A stretch of 64,000 nt of DNA from VRUE01 sp963697695. GTDB taxonomy: Bacteria > Actinomycetota > Thermoleophilia > Solirubrobacterales > 70-9. The stretch covers positions 248,001-312,000 of the forward strand of contig OY969094.1 of assembly GCA_963697695.1 (NCBI GenBank), written 5' to 3'. Under the pieces are notes generated by a model. It was given only the letters and a program-made list of their open reading frames with translations, had not been told where the DNA came from and did not search any database. The position numbers and the translations under genes are program-made. Of this stretch, positions 6,628 to 15,703 are shown in pieces (position 1 is the stretch's first letter; every line of letters begins with the position of its first letter).

Positions 6628-8308
6628 CGAGCGCCCGGAGCAGATCCGGCGCCCGTTTGGCGGCCTCGGCCACGGGCAGCTTGTGCTCGGCGCCACTGGC
6701 CCGCTCGCTCGCCTCGACCACGCCCTCGGCCAGGCCGCGCCGGCCGACGACGATCCGCAAGGGGCAACCGAGTAGCTCGGCGTCGGTGAGCTTCTCCCCC
6801 GGACCGGCTTCGCGGTCGTCGTAGAGCACCTCCAGGCCGGCGTCGGTGAGCTCCTCGTAGAGACGGTCGGCAGCCGCGCGCTCCTCCTCCCCTGCCTTGG
6901 CGAGTGAGACCAGGTGCACCTGCCAGGGCGCGATCGCCATCGGCCAGACGATGCCCTGCTCGTCCGCGCGCTGCTCGATCGCCGCAGCGGCTATCCGCGC
7001 CGGTCCGATCCCGTAGCTGCCCATCACGATCGGCCGTTCGGCGCCGGCGTCGTCGAGATAGGTGGCCCCCAACGGCTCCGAGTAGCGGGTGCCGAGCTTG
7101 AAGATGTTGCCGACCTCGATCGCAGGCTCGATCTCGATCGCGCCGCCGCCGGGCGCGGTGTCGCCAGCCTCGACCGTGCGCACGTCGAGCTCCTCGAACT
7201 CGAAGTCGCGGCCGGGCTGGATCCCCTTTAGGTGCGTATCGAGCCGGTTGGCCCCGCTGACGTAAGAGTCGCCGTCGATCGCGGCGTCCTTGACGATCGG
7301 CAGCTTCAGGCCGACCGGGCCGATGTAGCCGACCGGCCCGATCTCCGCCTCGATCTCCTCGGTGCTCGCCTGGCGGAAGTCGGCCCCGAGCGCGTTGCGC
7401 AGCTTGATCTCGTTGAGCCTGTGGTCGCCACGGAGCAGGACGACGACCATCCCCCGGCCCTCGACGGCCACCGGCAGCGTCTTGATGAAGGCGCCGGCAG
7501 GCAGGTCGAGATGGGGCGCGACGTCCTCGACCCTGCCCAGGCCCGGCGTGCTCACCGGCTCCGGCTCGGGCAGAGGCGGCGGCAGCTCCACTCGCTGCGC
7601 CTGCGCCGAGGCGACCTCGACGTTCGCGGCGTAGCCGGGGGCCAAAGCAACCTCGTTCTCTCCCGCCGGACAGGGCGCCATGTACTCGTGCGCGCCCGAG
7701 CCGCCCATCATCCCGACGTCGGACTCGACCCGGTACCAGCGCAGTCCGCAGCGGTCGAAGATGCGGTCGTAGGCGCCGGCCTGCAGCTCGTAGGAGCGCG
7801 CCAGGCCCTCCTCGTCACGGTCGAAGGAGTAGGCGTCCTTCATCGTGAACTCGCGCGTGCGCAGCACCCCCGCCCGCGGGCGGGGCTCGTCGCGCTCCTT
7901 GGTCTGCAGGTGGAACAGCATCAGCGGCAGATCGCGGTAGGAGCGCACCTCGCGGGCGACGTGGTCGGTGACGCACTCCTCGTGCGTCATCGCCAGCACC
8001 ATCGGCGCCCCCTTGCGGTCCTCGAGCTTGAACAGCTCGTCGATCGCGTAGCGCCCGGTCTTCTCCCAGGGCTCCGCCGGCTGCAGGATCGGCATCAGCA
8101 TCTCCTGGCAGCCGATCGCCTCCATCTCCTCGCGGATCACGGCTTCGACCTTGCGGTGCACTCGCCATCCCGCCGGCAGGTAGCTCCACAGCCCCGCCCC
8201 CACCTGCCGAATCAGGCCCGCCCGTACCATCAGCTTGTGCGAAAGGGCCTCCGCGTCCGCGGGAGAGTCCTTCAGCGTGGGAAGAAAAGCCTGGCTCAGG
8301 CGAGTCAC
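6620..8308 (-). CDS. proS: Prolyl-tRNA synthetase
   Basis: 562 residues, the length of bacterial-type ProRS with an editing insertion. It opens with MTRLSQAFLPTLKDSPADAEALSHKLMVRAG. Class II motif 2 is seen as the block KERDEPRPRAGVLRTREFTMKDAYSF. The INS editing domain spans roughly residues 225-400, and the anticodon-binding domain closes the protein (MAIAPWQVHLVSL..., LLGCPLRIVVGRRGL). It charges tRNA-Pro and clears mischarged alanine. The start is GTG at 8308, with no strong ribosome-binding site, 20 nt after the ispG stop. Confidence 0.95.
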   Translation of the reverse strand: MTRLSQAFLPTLKDSPADAEALSHKLMVRAGLIRQVGAGLWSYLPAGWRVHRKVEAVIREEMEAIGCQEMLMPILQPAEPWEKTGRYAIDELFKLEDRKGAPMVLAMTHEECVTDHVAREVRSYRDLPLMLFHLQTKERDEPRPRAGVLRTREFTMKDAYSFDRDEEGLARSYELQAGAYDRIFDRCGLRWYRVESDVGMMGGSGAHEYMAPCPAGENEVALAPGYAANVEVASAQAQRVELPPPLPEPEPVSTPGLGRVEDVAPHLDLPAGAFIKTLPVAVEGRGMVVVLLRGDHRLNEIKLRNALGADFRQASTEEIEAEIGPVGYIGPVGLKLPIVKDAAIDGDSYVSGANRLDTHLKGIQPGRDFEFEELDVRTVEAGDTAPGGGAIEIEPAIEVGNIFKLGTRYSEPLGATYLDDAGAERPIVMGSYGIGPARIAAAAIEQRADEQGIVWPMAIAPWQVHLVSLAKAGEEERAAADRLYEELTDAGLEVLYDDREAGPGEKLTDAELLGCPLRIVVGRRGLAEGVVEASERASGAEHKLPVAEAAKRAPDLLRALDG

Positions 8309-8328
8309 GCCCGAAATCTACTGGCAGC

Positions 8329-9657
8329 TCAGGCGCGGGTGAACCGCCGTCCGGCGGTCGGCGATGCCTCCTCGTCGAGGAGGACCCGGTCCGACTCACC
8401 CTGTTCCGCCGCTTCGTGCTCCATCTGCGCGATCCTCTCCGGGGTCAGGTCGCCGGCGTTCTCCTCCTCGATCTTGGCCAGCCAGGCACCGCCCTCGGCT
8501 GCCTTGGTCTCGTCGACCTCGATCTCGCCGCGGTCGAGTGACTTGTCGATCTCCTCGAAGAGGGCGTTGACCAGATCCGCCTGGGGCACCTTCCGCAGCG
8601 GCTTGCCGTGGGCGAAGATCAGGCCCTCGTTCTTGGCGCCGGTGATGCCGAAGTCGGCATGGCTGGCCTCGCCGATGCCGTTCACGGCGCAGCCGAGCAC
8701 GGCGACCTCGATCGGCTCGACGTAGCTTTCCAAGCGCTGCTCGATCTCGGCGACGACCGAATCCATGTCGAACTGGAGGCGGCCGCAGGTCGGACAGGCG
8801 ATCAGGACGGGACCGCGCTCGCGCAGCTGCAGCGCCTTGAGGATCTCCCAGGCGACCTTGACCTCCTCCTCGGCGTGGAAAGTCGAGAGGCTGATCCGGA
8901 TCGTGTCGCCGATCCCATCGGCCAGCAGCGTGCCGAGCCCGACTGAGGACTTGAGCGAGCCCGACCACTTGGTTCCCGCCTCGGTGATCCCCAAGTGCAG
9001 CGGGTAGGGGATCTTCTCCGCCAGCAGGCGGTTGGCGGCGATCGTGTTCGGCACGTTGGTCGACTTGATCGACACCTTGAAGTTCTCGAAGTCGAGGCTC
9101 TCCATAAGCTCGACGAACTCGATCGCCGCGGCGACCAGCGCCTCGACCGGGCTCTCGCGCTCGAGCGCGTGCAGGTGCTTGGGCAGCGAGCCGGAGTTGA
9201 CGCCGATCCGCATCGGCACACCGGCGGCGGTCGCCTTCTCGGCCACCTCGGCGACCTTCTCGCGGCCACCGATGTTGCCGGGGTTGAGCCGGATGCAGTG
9301 GGCGCCGGCGTCGATCGCCTTCAGCGCCAGCGTGTGGTTGAAGTGGATGTCGGCGATCACCGGGATCGGCGATTCGCGGACGATCGTCTTCAGCGCCTCG
9401 ACGTCGTCGTCCCTGGGCACGGCGACGCGCACGAGATCTGCCCCGGCGTCGGCAACCTTTCGGATCTGCTCCATGGTCGCCGCCAAGTTGGCGGTCTCGG
9501 TCTTGGTCATCGTCTGCACGGCGACCGGCGCGCCACCGCCGATCGGCACTCCGCCGACGAATATCTGGCGCTTAGAGGCGATAAAGCAAGCGTAGCGGCA
9601 GCGGTCTTCAGGCCGAGTTGAACCTGGCGGCACGGTGCGCCGTATGCAGAAACGCAT
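8329..9657 (-). CDS. ispG: 4-hydroxy-3-methylbut-2-en-1-yl diphosphate synthase
   Basis: IspG/GcpE converts methylerythritol cyclodiphosphate to HMBPP in the MEP isoprenoid pathway, using a [4Fe-4S] cluster. The core from RQIFVGGVPIGGGAPVAVQTMT matches the family start. The TIM barrel is followed by the cluster ligands CPTCGR and C..NGIGEA (VLGCAVNGIGEASHADFGITG region). The start is uncertain: ATG 9657 is used, but GTG 9633 is possible, and both overlap or abut the start of the divergent exported-protein gene. A tail of about 60 residues beyond the usual end is rich in Glu and Ala. The pathway partner dxr lies at 15700-16845. Confidence 0.92.
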   Translation of the reverse strand: MRFCIRRTVPPGSTRPEDRCRYACFIASKRQIFVGGVPIGGGAPVAVQTMTKTETANLAATMEQIRKVADAGADLVRVAVPRDDDVEALKTIVRESPIPVIADIHFNHTLALKAIDAGAHCIRLNPGNIGGREKVAEVAEKATAAGVPMRIGVNSGSLPKHLHALERESPVEALVAAAIEFVELMESLDFENFKVSIKSTNVPNTIAANRLLAEKIPYPLHLGITEAGTKWSGSLKSSVGLGTLLADGIGDTIRISLSTFHAEEEVKVAWEILKALQLRERGPVLIACPTCGRLQFDMDSVVAEIEQRLESYVEPIEVAVLGCAVNGIGEASHADFGITGAKNEGLIFAHGKPLRKVPQADLVNALFEEIDKSLDRGEIEVDETKAAEGGAWLAKIEEENAGDLTPERIAQMEHEAAEQGESDRVLLDEEASPTAGRRFTRA

Positions 9658-11452
9658 GGGTGCGCGAATGCGGGGTGTGGAGGCTGGGGCCCGGCTCGGA
9701 CGCCGGCACTGCGCATCCCTGCTCTTCGCGACCCTGATCGTGGTCCTGGCCTTCGCCCCGTCCGCCCGCGCCGCCTTCCACGAAATTCTCGTCCGCGAGG
9801 TCTACGCAGGTGGCGCGAGCAACGACAGCTATGTCGTGCTGCAGGCCTACACGGGGGGACAGAACCTACTCAGCGGTCACTCCATCACCGCCTACAACGC
9901 GACCGGCGGCACGCTCGGCACCTTCACCTTCGGCGGGACCGTCTCCAACAGCCAGAATCAGATGACCGTGCTGGTGGCCGACAGCAGCTACGCGGTGACC
10001 TTCCCCAGCGGACCCTCGCCGGACGGAACGGAGGCGACATTCAACCTGAGCCCGACGGGAGGCGCCGTCTGCTGGACCGGCCTCGACTGTGTTTCCTGGG
10101 GCAACTTCAGCGGCACGGTCAGCCCCAGCCCGGGACCTCCAGCCGCTTCTCCCGGCGGGATCGCTGCCGGCATGGCCCTGCGTCGGACGATCAGCGAGGG
10201 GAACTGCTCGAACCGGCTCGACCTCGGTGACGACACGAACGACTCCGCGGCGGACTTCACCCAGCAGGCGCCGCATCCGCGCAGCAACGCCTCGCCGATC
10301 GAGGAGGGAGCGACCTGCACCCCACCCCAGCTGCCGACGGCGACGATCGACAGCGGGCCGGATAACCCGACGAAAGCCACCAGCGCTTCCTTCACCTACG
10401 ACTCGACTCCCCCGGGTGCCAGCTTCGAATGCAAACTCGACTCGGCGGCATTCTCCCCCTGCGAAGCAGACGGGATCGACTACCCAGGCCCACTGGCCGA
10501 TGGAAACCACACCTTCCAGGTGCGTGCCAAAAACGCAAACGGAACCGGGGCTGCCGATAGCCACACCTGGAAAGTGGACACGACAGCGCCGGCGGTGACG
10601 ATCGACGAGCAGCCCAAAGACCCGAGCCCAGGTGGCAACTCCTCCTTCAGATTCCACGCCAGCGAGGCCGTGTCGGGCTTCGAATGCAGCCTCAGCGCCG
10701 GTGCCGCGCCCGCGAGTTTCTCCACTTGCACCTCACCACGCGACTACAGCGGCCTCGCCGACGGCAGCTACACCTTCAGGGTCCGAGCCACTGACCCGGT
10801 CGGCAACCAGAGCACGCCGGGGATCTTTCCCCTGGGTGCATACACCTGGACGATCGACAACTCGCTTGCCGACACGACGCCGCCGGAGACGACGATCGAC
10901 TCCCGGCCGCCCGATCCCAGCACCAGCTCGACCGCCTCCTTCACCTACTCCTCCAGCGAGCCAGGCTCGAGCTTCAGGTGCAGCCTCGACGGGGCGGCTT
11001 TCGCGAGTTGTCCCACTACTGGAGTCACATACAGCGGACTCAGCAACGGTTCGCACAGCTTCCAGGTTCAGGCGGTAGACCCCAGCTCGAACGCCGACCC
11101 GAGCCCGGCCGGGTACAGCTTCGAGGTCGTACTTGCGGTGACGGCACCCTCGCTACCGATCGCCTCTTCCTACTCGCCGCAACAGCCGCCACCAAACGCG
11201 CCCGACACGACGATCTCCGGCAAGCCGAATTCAAGGACAACCGACCGCACCCCCACCTTCCGCTTCCGCGCCAGTGCCGCGGGTAGCACCTTCCAGTGCA
11301 AGCTCGACGGCAAGCCGTTCAAGCCGTGCAGCTCCCCACTGACGACGAAGACCCTGTCCTATGCCCGGCACACCTTCCAGGTACGCGCGGCCGCCTCCGG
11401 CGCGATCGATCCAAGTCCGGCCAAGTTCAGCTTCCGAATTGTGAGGAGGTGA
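9644..11452 (+). CDS. Large exported protein: lamin-tail-like domain plus Ig-like repeats
   Basis: About 602 residues; the start is uncertain (GTG 9635, ATG 9644, 9656 or 9668). A signal peptide ends at APSARA. The next 190 residues (AFHEILVREVYAGG...SYVVLQAY...MALRRTISEG) resemble a lamin-tail-like surface domain. Four repeats of 85-100 residues follow, each with TIDSGP/TISGKP openings, S(F)xCxLDxxxFxxC and a closing HTFQVRA...DPSPA.F.F. The paired cysteines in each repeat suggest disulfides outside the cell. Such modular exported proteins are common in Solirubrobacterales, but their role is unknown. It is followed by a shorter paralogue whose ribosome-binding site lies in its last codons. 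Confidence 0.85.
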   Translation: MQKRMGARMRGVEAGARLGRRHCASLLFATLIVVLAFAPSARAAFHEILVREVYAGGASNDSYVVLQAYTGGQNLLSGHSITAYNATGGTLGTFTFGGTVSNSQNQMTVLVADSSYAVTFPSGPSPDGTEATFNLSPTGGAVCWTGLDCVSWGNFSGTVSPSPGPPAASPGGIAAGMALRRTISEGNCSNRLDLGDDTNDSAADFTQQAPHPRSNASPIEEGATCTPPQLPTATIDSGPDNPTKATSASFTYDSTPPGASFECKLDSAAFSPCEADGIDYPGPLADGNHTFQVRAKNANGTGAADSHTWKVDTTAPAVTIDEQPKDPSPGGNSSFRFHASEAVSGFECSLSAGAAPASFSTCTSPRDYSGLADGSYTFRVRATDPVGNQSTPGIFPLGAYTWTIDNSLADTTPPETTIDSRPPDPSTSSTASFTYSSSEPGSSFRCSLDGAAFASCPTTGVTYSGLSNGSHSFQVQAVDPSSNADPSPAGYSFEVVLAVTAPSLPIASSYSPQQPPPNAPDTTISGKPNSRTTDRTPTFRFRASAAGSTFQCKLDGKPFKPCSSPLTTKTLSYARHTFQVRAAASGAIDPSPAKFSFRIVRR

Positions 11453-11457
11453 CGTCA

Positions 11458-12396
11458 ATGGCCATCCGCTTTCGTCGAATTGCCGCCCTGACCGCCGCCA
11501 CGGTATTCACAGCGCTCGCCTGCTGGGGCTCGTCCGCACAGGCCGCCTTTCACGAAATCCTCGTCCGCGAGATCTACGCCGGCGGTGCCGGCGACAGCAG
11601 CTACGTCGTCCTGCAGGCCTACGCCCCAGGGCAGAACTTCGTGGCCGGACACTCCGTCACCGCATACAACGCGAGTGGAGGTCAGATCGGCAGCTTCCCC
11701 TTCACCAACAGTGTCAGCAACGGCCAGAACCAGATGACGATCCTCGTCGCGGATACCGCCTACGCAGCGGCCTTCGCTGCGGGACCAGCACCGGATGGGA
11801 CGATGGAAAACCTCAATCTCAATCCGGCCGGGGGCGCGATTTGCTGGGCCGGCCTCGACTGCGTCGCCTGGGGTGGTTTCACTGGTACCACCTCACCCAC
11901 CTCCGGCGCACCCGCAGCTCCCGCGGGCATCCCAGCCGGCATGGCCCTGCGCCGCACAATCTCCCCAGGCTGCGCCACTCTGCTGGAGGCAGGCGACGAC
12001 AGGGACAACAGCGCCGCGGATCTCTCCGCGGTGTTTCCCAGCCCCCGCGCCAACTCGACCCCACCATCCGAGCGCGCTTGCAGCTCGTCAGGGCCACAGG
12101 CGGGCGGACCAGGAGGCCAAGGCAGTCGAGGCGCCCCCCAGACGACCCTCAAGCGCACACCGCCAAAGAAGACCCGCGACCGTACCCCCACCTTCCGCTT
12201 CGCCTCCGACGAGCCGGAATCGACCTTCCAGTGCAAGCTCGACCACAAGCCATTCAGGACCTGCCGTTCCCCCTACAGCAGCAAGCGGCTCGGGCTCGGC
12301 CGCCATACCTTCAAGGTTCGTGTTCTTGTCGACAGACGGATCGACTCCACGCCTGCCACCTACACCTTCAAGGTGACGAAGAAGACCGAGTTCTGA
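11458..12396 (+). CDS. Exported lamin-tail-like protein, shorter paralogue
   Basis: 312 residues from the ATG at 11458, with GGAGGT at 11445-11450 inside the end of the preceding gene. The signal peptide is MAIRFRRIAALTAATVFTALACWGSSAQA. The first domain is closely similar to that of the upstream gene (AFHEILVREIYAGGAG.SSYVVLQAY, MALRRTIS). After a Gly/Pro-rich linker only one C-terminal repeat remains (RTPTFRFASDEPESTFQCKLDHKPFRTC). The tandem arrangement indicates duplication followed by loss or gain of repeats. The protein probably binds at or near the cell surface; partner unknown. Confidence 0.85.
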   Translation: MAIRFRRIAALTAATVFTALACWGSSAQAAFHEILVREIYAGGAGDSSYVVLQAYAPGQNFVAGHSVTAYNASGGQIGSFPFTNSVSNGQNQMTILVADTAYAAAFAAGPAPDGTMENLNLNPAGGAICWAGLDCVAWGGFTGTTSPTSGAPAAPAGIPAGMALRRTISPGCATLLEAGDDRDNSAADLSAVFPSPRANSTPPSERACSSSGPQAGGPGGQGSRGAPQTTLKRTPPKKTRDRTPTFRFASDEPESTFQCKLDHKPFRTCRSPYSSKRLGLGRHTFKVRVLVDRRIDSTPATYTFKVTKKTEF

Positions 12397-12419
12397 GGAG
12401 ACGAGATCCACAGGTTCAT

Positions 12420-12455
12420 CTGAGCGCGAGCTAGATACAACCAGCTCACGCTCAG
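12420..12455. terminator. Bidirectional terminator-like hairpin
   Basis: CTGAGCGCGAGCT (12420-12432) pairs with AGCTCACGCTCAG (12443-12455) with one mismatch and a 10-nt loop. It lies between the stop of the plus-strand exported gene (12396) and the end of the minus-strand exported gene (12485). Confidence 0.65.
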
Positions 12456-12484
12456 AACCAAGCGATCTCCTAAATCAGCCTATT

Positions 12485-13180
12485 TTAGATTAATGCGGCC
12501 CATGTCTTACCCACATCACCAGCTCCAGAAAGGAATAGTTCCGCCTCAAGATGAATAACAGCCGGATTTAGGCTGTACCTCAAATCATCCCCCAATTCAC
12601 TGGCTAATTTTTCTGATACTACTCTTATATGCTGGGTAACTCGGCCCGTTTTACAATCAGCCGCTACTAATGCGCCAGTGTAACATTCAAAAACAAAAGT
12701 ACCTTTGAGTTCAGGTAATGGTGGAAGAGCGCATGTTTCTTCGCTGAAGTGAAACCGATCGAGAGGCTGCCCTGCGGTTAACGATTCTACTAACAGTAGT
12801 ACTCTACCTCCGTGTAAAATTGGTTTCATTTTAACAATCATAGGTAATAACGTAGGTTTGCATCCTGCACTTTCCACCCCTTTAACTTTGGTAGTACACC
12901 CAGTGGTGGAGATTTTGGCATGAGCAGTATTGTCAGTTCTAAATGTGCCTTCTTCAAAGGTGAACGTCGAACAATGAATCACAAGATTTTGAGCGGGGAT
13001 TAAATATAATAGTGTTGTACCTGGTACTATATTTCCACCAAAAGGCGTATTGGCTGTGATTTCTTTTCCTTCTAAGTCCCAGTTAAAGGCCTGTGCGCTT
13101 GCCACTGGAAGCGTGATAAATCCCAACGCTGCCAGGAATGGCAAAGCAAACACCCGGAGGGAACATGTTCTGCGAGCCAT
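12485..13180 (-). CDS. Exported six-cysteine protein, AT-rich family, copy 3
   Basis: 231 residues; ATG at 13180 with AAGGAG upstream. The signal peptide is MARRTCSLRVFALPFLAALGFITLPVASAQA. It is the closest relative of copy 1: both mature forms begin with W(D)-(V/L)-x-G then FGG.(L/I)VPGT, share the six cysteines (VIHC, TGCTT, GCKP, TCALP, FECY, ADCK) and end KTW(N/A)ALI. It is strongly AT-rich within high-GC surroundings, about 10 kb from the other two copies, so the family is dispersed. Function unknown. Confidence 0.8.
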   Translation of the reverse strand: MARRTCSLRVFALPFLAALGFITLPVASAQAFNWDLEGKEITANTPFGGNIVPGTTLLYLIPAQNLVIHCSTFTFEEGTFRTDNTAHAKISTTGCTTKVKGVESAGCKPTLLPMIVKMKPILHGGRVLLLVESLTAGQPLDRFHFSEETCALPPLPELKGTFVFECYTGALVAADCKTGRVTQHIRVVSEKLASELGDDLRYSLNPAVIHLEAELFLSGAGDVGKTWAALI

Positions 13181-13198
13181 AGTGACTCCTTCTCTCTG

Positions 13199-13210
13199 TT
13201 GAGTTACGGT
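13199..13210 (-). promoter_or_regulatory. Conserved 12-bp motif upstream of exported-family copy 3
   Basis: Third identical copy of ACCGTAACTCAA (minus strand), 18 nt upstream of the ATG at 13180. Its presence 11-12 kb from the other two copies argues that it is kept by selection with the gene. Confidence 0.55.
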
Positions 13211-13358
13211 TGCGGAGATCTCTCGGCACCTCTAGGCTTTCACCAATCAAAAAACTCGTCAAGCATCAAGCACTTAGGTTTTCCAATCTGCTCTTTGGGA
13301 ACTCGCTTAAGACACCGATAACCGAGAGGAAGCAAACGGCTCTGCAAAGCTTCTGGCA

Positions 13359-14618
13359 ATGAATCGGTCAAACGGAACCACCGAATACGACGCGGTGATC
13401 GTCGGCGCCAGCCTGGCGGGGTGCGCGACTGCGATCCTGCTTGGCAAAGCGGGAGCTCGGGTGGCCCTGGTCGAGAAGCAGCCCGACCCGAAGGCGTTCA
13501 AGCGCCTCTGCTCGCACTACATTCAGGCGTCGGCGGTGCCGACGCTCGAACGCCTCGGACTACTGGACCCGATGCTGGAGGCGGGCGCGCTCCTCACCCC
13601 TGCTCAGATCTGGACGCCGTCCGGTTGGATCCAGACCCCTCCCGGCCGAGCCAAGCAGGGAGTGAATTTGCGCCGCGAGCGGCTCGACCCGCTCATACGC
13701 GAGGCAGCCGCGAGCACTCCTGGCGTCGAGCTCCTCCTCGGTCGGGCCGCAGAGCGTCTGATCGCATCGGACGATGGCATCGAAGGTGCCGTGATCCGCT
13801 CTCCCGACGGCTCGGAGTCGATGCTGCGCGCGAAGCTCACGGTCGGGGCCGACGGTCGCGAGTCGCGAGTCGCCGCTCTCGCCGGCATCCGCACGAAGAC
13901 CAGGCCACACGGGCGCTTCGCCTACGCCGCCTACTTCGAGGACACCGAGCGGCGCGGTCCTGTCAGCAGACTGTGGCTGCTCGACCCCCAGGTCGGCGCT
14001 GAATTCCCCACCGACGACGGCCTCGTCCTCTACGTCGCGATGCTGACCAAGGACCGCCTGTCCGAGTTCAAGCAGGATCCGAAAGCAGCGTTGATATCCC
14101 ACGTCGCCGCGCTCCCGGACGCGCCGCCGATCCACGACGCACGCTGGGTCGGTCCGATGCTCGGCAAGCTGGAGATGCCGAATCGGGTGCGCACGCCGGT
14201 CACGCCGGGACTGGCCCTGGTCGGCGATGCCGCCCTGGCCGTCGACCCGCTCTACGGCATCGGTTGCGGCTGGGCATTGCAGTCCGGCGAATGGCTCGCC
14301 GACAGCGTCGCCCCCGCCCTACAGGGCTCCGAGCCGCTGCAGCGCGGCCTCGCCCGCTACCGGCGCAAGCACCGACGAGAGCTGGGCGGACATGCCTTCC
14401 TGATCAACGACTACGCAACGGGCCGCCGCATGAACCCGATGGAACGGATGATGATGGGTGCCGCCGCCCGCGACGAGAAGCTGGCGGTGACGGTCGAGGA
14501 ATACGGCACGCGTCTGATCAAGCCCCACCAGATGATGGCGAGGGTGCTTCCGCGCGCAATCGCCCTGCAGGCCCGGCGGGCCCTTCCAGACCGCGCTAGG
14601 CATGATTCAAGCGTCTAG
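13359..14618 (+). CDS. FAD-dependent oxidoreductase (PHBH-fold, geranylgeranyl reductase/monooxygenase-like)
   Basis: 419 residues. The N-terminal dinucleotide fold has YDAVIVGASLAGCATAILLGKAGARVALVEK, then the conserved Asp-Gly element TVGADGRESRVA and the second FAD motif GLALVGDAALAVDPLYGIGCGWAL. This is the group 3 flavoprotein fold of aromatic hydroxylases, halogenases and geranylgeranyl reductases. The substrate is unknown. No adjacent biosynthetic genes point to one: the neighbours are an exported paralogue and, overlapping by 4 nt at the 3' ends, convergent rseP. Confidence 0.8.
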   Translation: MNRSNGTTEYDAVIVGASLAGCATAILLGKAGARVALVEKQPDPKAFKRLCSHYIQASAVPTLERLGLLDPMLEAGALLTPAQIWTPSGWIQTPPGRAKQGVNLRRERLDPLIREAAASTPGVELLLGRAAERLIASDDGIEGAVIRSPDGSESMLRAKLTVGADGRESRVAALAGIRTKTRPHGRFAYAAYFEDTERRGPVSRLWLLDPQVGAEFPTDDGLVLYVAMLTKDRLSEFKQDPKAALISHVAALPDAPPIHDARWVGPMLGKLEMPNRVRTPVTPGLALVGDAALAVDPLYGIGCGWALQSGEWLADSVAPALQGSEPLQRGLARYRRKHRRELGGHAFLINDYATGRRMNPMERMMMGAAARDEKLAVTVEEYGTRLIKPHQMMARVLPRAIALQARRALPDRARHDSSV

Positions 14619-15703
14619 CGGACGTTGAAACCTTCGCCCGTGAGGCGGCCGATGTCGTTGCTGAGGCCGAGGAAGAAGAGCATGATCACGAGCACGAAGC
14701 CGACCGCCCCGGCTCGCTCCATCACCCGGAAGGGAACCGGCTTGCCCCGCACCTTCTCCACCAGGCTCCAGAAGATGTGCCCCCCGTCCAGCGGCAGGAA
14801 GGGGAAGAGGTTGATCAGACCGAGCGAGAGGCTGACCACGGCGAGCAGCAGCAGCGAGCGCTCTAGACCGAGGTCGATCGTCTTATTGGCGACGTCGCTT
14901 GTGCCGACGATCCCCGAGACTTCTTTGCGGTGCTCCTCGTCGAGCAGGTTGGCGAAGACGGTGACCGTGCCACTGGTCACCTGCCACATCAAGTCGCCCG
15001 CCCGGCTCGCCGCACCGCCGGCGCCGACATCGGCCGGTGCAGTCCCGTAGGAGAAACCGACCCTGGTACGTCCAGCCGCCTCGTCGTACACCGGTGTGAC
15101 CGAAATGGTCTTCACCTCTCCATCGCGAGCGATCCGCAGCGTCACCGGCGTCGCCGCCTCGCAGCCATCGACCTGCTTACCCGCGCATTTGTGTGAGCCG
15201 ACCGCGTCGAAGAACCTTTCGAGGCGCGTTTCGGTGCCAGCCCCTGGATAGCTCTTGCCGTCGACGGCGACGATCCGGTCCCCTGGTTTGAGGACCGCTG
15301 CCGCGGGGGAGCCCGGCACGATTTCGTCGACCTTCTGGGTCGGATCGGTGGCGCCGAAAGCCAGCACGAAGAGGATCGCGAAGGCGAGCACGATGTTGAC
15401 CACCGGCCCCGCACCGATCACGACGATTCGCTTCCAGACCGGCTGTTCGTAGTAGCCCCGGTGCTCCTCCCCCGGAGGCAATTTGTCTTCGGGGTGCATG
15501 CCGCTGATTTTCACGTAGCCACCCGCGGGGATCGAAGCGATCCCGTACTCGGTCTCGCCCCGTTTGACCGAGGCCAGCTTCGGACCGAAGAAGAGGAAGA
15601 ACTTCTCCACCCGCATCCCGGTCGCCTTCGCAGCAAAGAAGTGACCCGCCTCATGGAGGATGATCAGCAGCGAGAAGCCGAGGAAGATCAGCACCCAGTT
15701 CAT
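14615..15703 (-). CDS. rseP: Site-2 intramembrane metalloprotease, RseP/M50 family
   Basis: 362 residues, a multi-pass membrane protease. The zinc motif HEAGH is at residues 17-21 in the first membrane segment, and the third ligand is in LDGGH near the C-terminus. A PDZ-type domain lies between (VDEIVPGSPAAAVLKPGDRIVAVDGKSYPG). These enzymes cut anti-sigma factors or signal-peptide remnants inside the membrane. The ATG overlaps the dxr stop by 4 nt, the usual dxr-rseP coupling. A PDZ-domain insert rich in Cys (HKCAGKQVDGC) is unusual. Confidence 0.92.
   Translation of the reverse strand: MNWVLIFLGFSLLIILHEAGHFFAAKATGMRVEKFFLFFGPKLASVKRGETEYGIASIPAGGYVKISGMHPEDKLPPGEEHRGYYEQPVWKRIVVIGAGPVVNIVLAFAILFVLAFGATDPTQKVDEIVPGSPAAAVLKPGDRIVAVDGKSYPGAGTETRLERFFDAVGSHKCAGKQVDGCEAATPVTLRIARDGEVKTISVTPVYDEAAGRTRVGFSYGTAPADVGAGGAASRAGDLMWQVTSGTVTVFANLLDEEHRKEVSGIVGTSDVANKTIDLGLERSLLLLAVVSLSLGLINLFPFLPLDGGHIFWSLVEKVRGKPVPFRVMERAGAVGFVLVIMLFFLGLSNDIGRLTGEGFNVR

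Noticed and set aside
962..13244. GGTGA(A/T) block upstream of the 12-bp motif in all three exported paralogues, as a possible -35 element
   Set aside because: The spacing to the 12-mer is 25, 13 and 27 nt, too variable for one promoter type.
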